Assembly: GCA_963995505.1 (NCBI GenBank)
Contig: OZ023196.1
Location: 15,063,106-15,127,105 of the forward strand
Direction of reading: 5' to 3'
Length of the DNA: 64,000 bases
DNA from: Hypericum androsaemum
Taxonomy: Eukaryota > Streptophyta > Magnoliopsida > Malpighiales > Hypericaceae
The notes under the pieces were generated by a model, which saw nothing but the letters and a program-made list of their open reading frames with translations, searched no databases and was not told the origin of the DNA. Of this stretch, positions 58,469 to 64,000 are shown piece after piece; positions within the stretch are counted from its first letter, which is position 1; each line of letters starts with the position of its first letter. The position numbers and the translations under genes are program-made.

Positions 58469-59510
58469 TGTTGGTGAGAAGAACTAAGGTGACCGGTTGC
58501 CAACGTTTTATTATTATAATATTTGGAAGGCCCGGTTGGTACGTGGGGACAAAAGGGGAACAGTCAAAGGATGGAATCGAATCTTAAAGTGTACTTTCGA
58601 CGAAACTCTCTCTCCATTTGTTTCGGAGTTGGATGAAAAGTACCGTTGGAAAATTTGTAATATGTTGACATTGTCAATGAGATAAAAAAAAAATTGACGA
58701 GACGAATCATGTCACCCTCAAAATGATATATTTTTTGAGTTTGTAGTCGGAAAAACTCGATTAACTCTCAGAATCTCTAAGTACCAAATTATTATAATCA
58801 CAAAATCCAAAAATTTTAAAATACATAATCATATTTCAAAATTTCACAAACCACAAAATATAAAATTTCCCTATAAATTTTACATGTCTTATTTTCTCAC
58901 GCAAGCTTATTGAAAAATCAATTATCCGGCCGAAATGATTATCATTCGTGTTAAGTTATTGGGTTGAAATTACGCCTCTTTTTGTGAGTTTCGCACACCT
59001 TTTGTGGTTTTCGGTCTCCTCCTCAAGCGAGACAGCTTGGGAGGTTTTTTTGACCAAAGTTGCATCAAAATAAGGGATTTGGGGAGGTGGACCATCCTCA
59101 CGTGTGGGTTTGTCCTCCAAATTAGCAAATCTTAAGTTATTTCTGCTTATCTTAACTTTTTCAGTTGTTTCAGCATATAAAAGTTGTTCATGCCACCTTA
59201 AAAAAAAATTGGATCTGAGGATACCCGATTTTAGAATTAGTTGTTGTGTAAAATATTATAGAGGGTTTGTGGGGAAAAAAATTGTTCAATACAAAAACAT
59301 ATAAATAATATTTCGCTAATAAAAACTAGGTCTAAATCTCATCAATCGATCAAAAGGTTACAGACAATTATATTCCCACACATGCCAGTTTTTTTAATAT
59401 TATCTCATGAATCAATGTAATAAATGGAATTGGCTTTGTTACGGAGGTCATTTTCTATATGTGCTCTAACAATGTCTGACCGAAAACTATAAACTAAAAA
59501 GTTATCCATA

Positions 59511-59654
59511 CTATAAATGAATTGCAATTGAATACATATTTATGAACATCCATTTTGGTCAGAAGACGTAAATAAATGCATATGTGATGATAAATATGTG
59601 TTTTCACTAAAAAGGATGTTCATAAATAAGTATTCAAATGCAATCCATTTATAG
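59511..59654. mobile_element. 144-bp MITE with 41-bp TIRs
   Basis: The inverted ends CTATAAATGAATTGCA and CTATAAATGGATTGCA extend for 41 bp with three mismatches. The dinucleotide TA flanks both sides. The superfamily is uncertain, since the ends do not match the usual Stowaway consensus. Confidence 0.75.
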
Positions 59655-61309
59655 TAAAGAGAACTTTATATATATTGTTAATTGGTAAAATCCCTAAAAT
59701 GAGCAAAATCCCTTGGAACTTGAATTATACCTATTGTTAAGAGAAGAAATTACTAAAGTCAAATATTATTAATTTTTTTATCATCATTCAAAAATTCAAT
59801 TTTACTTAAATTTAAATTAGCAACTGACGGACATTACTGGTGGTTAAAAAAAAAGAGAGATGATAGGTATAGATTGTCTGGACGAAATGGCATTGTTCCC
59901 TGACTTGATAGCACATAAATTAGTATATTTATAGGGTTTAGCTCGCCGGCGCATTAAAGTGGCTTTCTTCTCTGGTTCTGGTCAAACCAAACTTTACTAT
60001 TTGGCCCAACACCAATTCCTTATTTAGATTATTTCAAAGGGAATTTGTGAAATTATTATTTTGATGAATTCGCTTTTTCAAGTAATTAATTAATAAAAGA
60101 TCGATGGCTCATTTGTCCCCTCGATTACTAAAAGAATAAGTACAAGGGCGAATTGTATTCACATGACAAATTGTCAGCTGGGTCACTTACAATGTCGTAA
60201 TACTAAATTAGTCTTTCCAAACCATCTGATAATTAGTTATATACAGAGATGATTAATTTAGATTATCATTATTCAAATTCGATCGAAGTATTTATTGGTA
60301 ATACTTTTCCGTTGTACCATTTGAGGAAAGATATAAAGAAAGGAGAAAAGGATGTTGTTTAAGGATGATGACGACGTTAATCTAACCTTTGATTTTCACG
60401 GTCAAGGTATCCCATCGGCCGCAAGTCGAAAGCAGAAACAAAAAAGAGAGACTGTTTTGGTACTCGAGGTTGAGCCTTTTCTTGATGTAGAAGACCTTTG
60501 ATTCCCTCTTTCACCGGATTTTGGCGCGAAATTTTTTTATTGAAGTCAGTGATCACAAATTCGTAAGAAAAAATTTTACGCTAAGTAAGTATAATCGTTA
60601 TTATATATATATATATGGCTTCGCCCTCCTATAGAAGACCTTTGAAAGAAAAAAAATGTATTAAACTATAAGAAGAAAAACGTATATGTCTTGATGAAAA
60701 AATTATGATCAATTTTTTAGACCTAGCTCAAGTAGTAAATATTATGCGCTTTCATGGCCATTGTTGAAATTCTGAAAGAGTAAAAATCTTACACTTACAA
60801 AATAATAATAAAATGATCATGCTAGGGGCATTTTGTTGGGCCATGGAGTACATTGCCTCATAATAAATTTTTTATTTGGGCATTAATTGGTATACGGTTA
60901 GCATTTTTCAACCACTTATAAATAACCTAATATGAAAAACATTGGCTCAATTACTTTTCACAAATTTAACAAACTAGGTTAATAACTTGCATGTCTTTTT
61001 CATAATTGCAGTCTAATTCTTAAAACATATTCATGAGAAGGAATAAATTCAATTGATTTGATTAGTATATGCTCAACAAATGGAATTGTTTATTTGATTA
61101 AAAGGAGGAGCCGATTAAGGTCAAGCCACCTCAAAAATCACTGGTCAAGGTCAAGGCCAGCCTCCCAACCCAATTCCTCCTCATCAGGGCAGCTGTCATT
61201 AGGATAAATCTATTTAAAACAGAGAAAAAAGAAGACACTTGGTTTGGACCAAGAGACACTTGGGTCCTCCAGACATGAACAATTTGATTGATCAAGGAGC
61301 TTCTAAACA

Positions 61310-62040
61310 TTACAAAAATCCCAACATTATAGGGAGGGTCATGTCCCTTCAAATAGGGCAATAACAGGGACAAGAGACGCCCTAAAACACAATATTTTAA
61401 AATCTGGTCTTAAAAGTAATTCGATAAATTTTTCGGCCCATGGTTCGACCGATCTTTAACGTTACAATAAATATTACAAAATTTCAGCATATAGGAGGGG
61501 CATGTCCCTTCAAATAGGGAACTAAATAGGATTTTATCAATTAACAAATTTATGTTGTCTTAGACTATCTGGTATTTAGATACAACTATGTTAACTAATA
61601 CAAGTTTGAGTTCAGTAAGACTTTTGAAATGTGGTAAATCTTTCCAATTCTCAACAAGTATTTAACATTTTTGTGTTTCCAGTGACTTGAACTCGAAACT
61701 TTTAAGTTAATCTAGAACAACATCCACAAAAATTGATCCAAGTATTTGATGGTAAGTGATAATTTTATGTTTGGTCCTAAAAAGTTCAATTTCTCTAATT
61801 TAGGTTTTATTAAAAAAATCAATGGTCTAAATGTCGTCTCTAAAATATGACCAGAAAATTATTCGACAAGGGACGCTATGAAACACAATATTTTGAAGCT
61901 CGATCTTAAGAATAACTCAATGAATCTATCGGGTCACGGTTCGCTCGATCTTTCACATAACACTATACACAAATATCCCAACATGGTAGGATAGGCATGT
62001 CCCTTCCAATTGGGCAATCAAGGGACAATAGACGCCCCAA
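61310..62040 (+). repeat. Degenerate repeated segments
   Basis: A GGCATGTCCCTTC-type segment followed by CAAATAGGGCAAT occurs near 61325-61365, 61495-61525 and 61985-62025, each preceded by CCCAACAT or similar. GACGC with ACACAATATTTT recurs at about 61375 and 61873. No class is recognised. Confidence 0.5.
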
Positions 62041-62857
62041 CCCCCTGGAACGAACAGACATTATGTGTGTGTAATTGGGAATCTCTAGTTTTTGTGCTTC
62101 GCAATACAACGTTTATAGTCGAAGGGCATGTCTGTAAATTTCTTGCTTAGCAAATTTCAATGGGATTAATTTTGGGTAGCCCAAAGTTTATTCTCTCGGA
62201 AACACTGTAGGGGCTAATCCATTGGAGGCCGGATCCTTCCGATTCTCAATGGAGTTTGTGCATATCTAAGAGGGTAGTGAAAATTAATTGATTATTTTGT
62301 TTTGACCAAATAATTTGTTTTCCTTGATCATATCCATGAAGAAGTTCAATTTTTTAGGGGACCTATTCTAAGATTTCCAATGTACTCATCTACTCTCACT
62401 TTACCACTAAACCAATATCAAATGGGTAAGAAAATTTTATCCTTATTACGCACTCTATAGAAATGGGTCTTCAGATGCTTACATATTAAATCTAAAGGAA
62501 CAAGTCGGGCTACAAACGTTAATTCCTGAAGGAACAAGTCGGGCTACCATACTAATGTGTTTTTCAGGACTCGAACTCGAAAACTAGTTAAACAGAAATA
62601 AGATAAGTGCTTGTTGGTTCCGTCGTCGTTTGTCAGCATAACAAGATACGAGTGCCATAACTCTAAACCCAAACTGGACCGGCCCAAGGGAGGCCTGGGA
62701 ACATCCAAGGATTATTTACATGAAATCTACGATAGGGTTTATATCATACTTAGAGCTCGAGTTTGGATCCTATGAATTCTTACCCTAATCATTGTCACCC
62801 CTAATTTACCATTTCCAGAACACTCTGTTGAGTGATCTGTACTGTAGTTTAAACAAC

Positions 62858-63758
62858 ACTTAAACAACGCCTTTTTTATATTTAGGAAAGTGACATGAAG
62901 GTCATATATTAAAATAACGGTTATAAAACATAAGCATCAAAGCAAATACAAAGGTAACACAAAGGATGCAAGCTACAACAAAAGTACCATACTGTTGAAA
63001 GGTAACAATAACGGCAACAGTAACAGTAGTCACAATGGTCGAGCAAACAACTACGAGAGTTGCGAACGACCAGACCTTCAAACTGCTTACTAAAAAGTCA
63101 GCTGAGATATGTTGAACCACACACAAGGTGCGGTTTAACACAGGCCTCCAAAACAGAGTCAACCGTGATCGGACAAATCCAACCCAGGCAGAGCCAACAG
63201 CATGAAACCAAGTCGTAGCGAGAACATCACAAAAGTACAAACAAGTAAAACACCGAGCCAAAGAACTACGAAACAAGAGTGGATCAGGGCAAAGCATCAA
63301 ACAATAGAAAACATCACAGGATTCGAAACAAGAACCTACAAGAACGAGAACATAACAGACAAAAACTAATAAGCAGCAAATAAATATAGACCATCGGGGG
63401 GAGGTAGGCGGAAACCCATCCCCCGGGAATCGCCAGCGACCCTCACAAACACTAGGAGACCAACGGTGAGCGAGGCAAGGCGACGACAGTGGAGGTCCTT
63501 ACAAGCTGCTCGACGACGGCTGACCGACAAGGATGGAAGCTGCTCAAGACAAGCCGTGTCACCAAGCTGTGTCACCAAGCTATGTCACTGACGGGAGGGA
63601 GATTAGAGGAAGAAGGAAGACAAGGCTTCACATGGAAGAGAAAGGCTTCAAGAAAATATCTAGATATTAAATCTAGAGAGAGAAAAGCTCCTACTGAGAG
63701 GAGAGGAAAAAGCTCCTATTGAGAGGAGAGAGAGTCAAGGCATACTTAAACAACGCCT
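62858..63758 (-). mobile_element. Non-LTR retroposon with exact 15-bp target duplication
   Basis: ACTTAAACAACGCCT lies at 62858-62872 and 63744-63758. The 871-bp insert begins at its left with a short T-run, the A-tail of a minus-strand element. Its end resembles that of the retroposon at 13287. Open frames across it are hydrophobic and do not look like real genes. The insert may be a 5'-truncated LINE. Confidence 0.75.
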
Positions 63759-64000
63759 ACTTGAAGCTTCCACTGCTGAGAAGCGATAATAAGAAATCAG
63801 TAGCCAAAGTCTTAACAAACAAAAATCAAGGTACGGTGACAACAAAGTTGCGCCACCTAGAGATCAAATAGCAGCTTCGCTTCAGGTTCAAAAGCACCAG
63901 AGAAGCAGAAACTTGCAAGGCTCAAAAGGATTGGAAGAGCAAAAGCTGCAGCTGATATGAAAATATTGTTACCTGCCATCGTCGCCGAGACCAGTTTCAC

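Larger units (their letters stand above)
58469..62857. other. AT-rich gene-free region
   Basis: No gene is recognised. It contains the MITE at 59511, (TA)n at 60601-60616 and a set of degenerate repeats at 61310-62040 noted separately. A 19-bp direct repeat (AAGGAACAAGTCGGGCTAC) occurs at about 62497 and 62532. Confidence 0.5.

Noticed and set aside
62902..63300. 132-codon hydrophobic frame as a membrane protein gene
   Set aside because: It lies wholly inside a retroposon with target duplications and has no recognisable domain.

Overview
This is nuclear DNA of a flowering plant, most likely a eudicot. Genes are split by short GT-AG introns, intergenic DNA is AT-rich, and the gene set is plant-specific (FAR1-related protein, EIN3, CCaMK, type-I pectin methylesterase). 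Retention of CCaMK, which is lost in non-mycorrhizal lineages, suggests an arbuscular-mycorrhizal host. The species cannot be read from the sequence.

Layout. 1-2575: 3' part of a FAR1-related (FRS2-type) gene, tail-to-tail with CCaMK (3693-6155, minus, 7 exons). 6.2-14.9 kb: gene-free DNA with a tandem-repeat element, a tandem TRIM array, SINE-like copies, a dead LINE and a retroposon with target duplications. 15052-18.2 kb: EIN3/EIL (minus) with an intron in its 5' leader. 18498-23279: a complete but dead Ty1/copia element. 23.3-37 kb: gene-free, with two long-TIR MULE-type elements, a second tandem-repeat element and a hAT MITE. 37245-37787: pectin methylesterase/invertase inhibitor. 41438-43254: type-I pectin methylesterase. 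43650-44532: broken RPP0 copy. 46.3-47.2 kb: pogo-type relic. 48320-50683: UCH37-type deubiquitinase (6 exons). 51065-52580: MULE-type element with a hAT MITE inside. 53312-56009: inositol polyphosphate 5-phosphatase (minus, 8 exons). 57351-58459: Pack-MULE-like element carrying a piece that resembles an aldo-keto reductase. 58.5-64 kb: gene-free, with a MITE and a retroposon.

The genes are ordinary single plant genes and do not form a pathway. The inhibitor and the esterase, 3.7 kb apart, both belong to cell-wall pectin control, and CCaMK, EIN3 and the 5-phosphatase are signalling genes. Exon joins were placed by hand from GT/AG signals, reading phase and family similarity; phases add up for every multi-exon model.

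The most unusual signal is a set of tiny insertions, 10-17 bp long, flanked by 15-19 bp direct repeats. Two of them, plus a third disrupted one, carry a TTTCTA-like end next to an A-run, as does a dead LINE in the same window. They look like LINE insertions reduced to little more than the tail. Other notable items are two MULE elements with shared TIRs but unrelated interiors, a five-copy SINE-like family, and a copia reading frame interrupted only by UAG codons.
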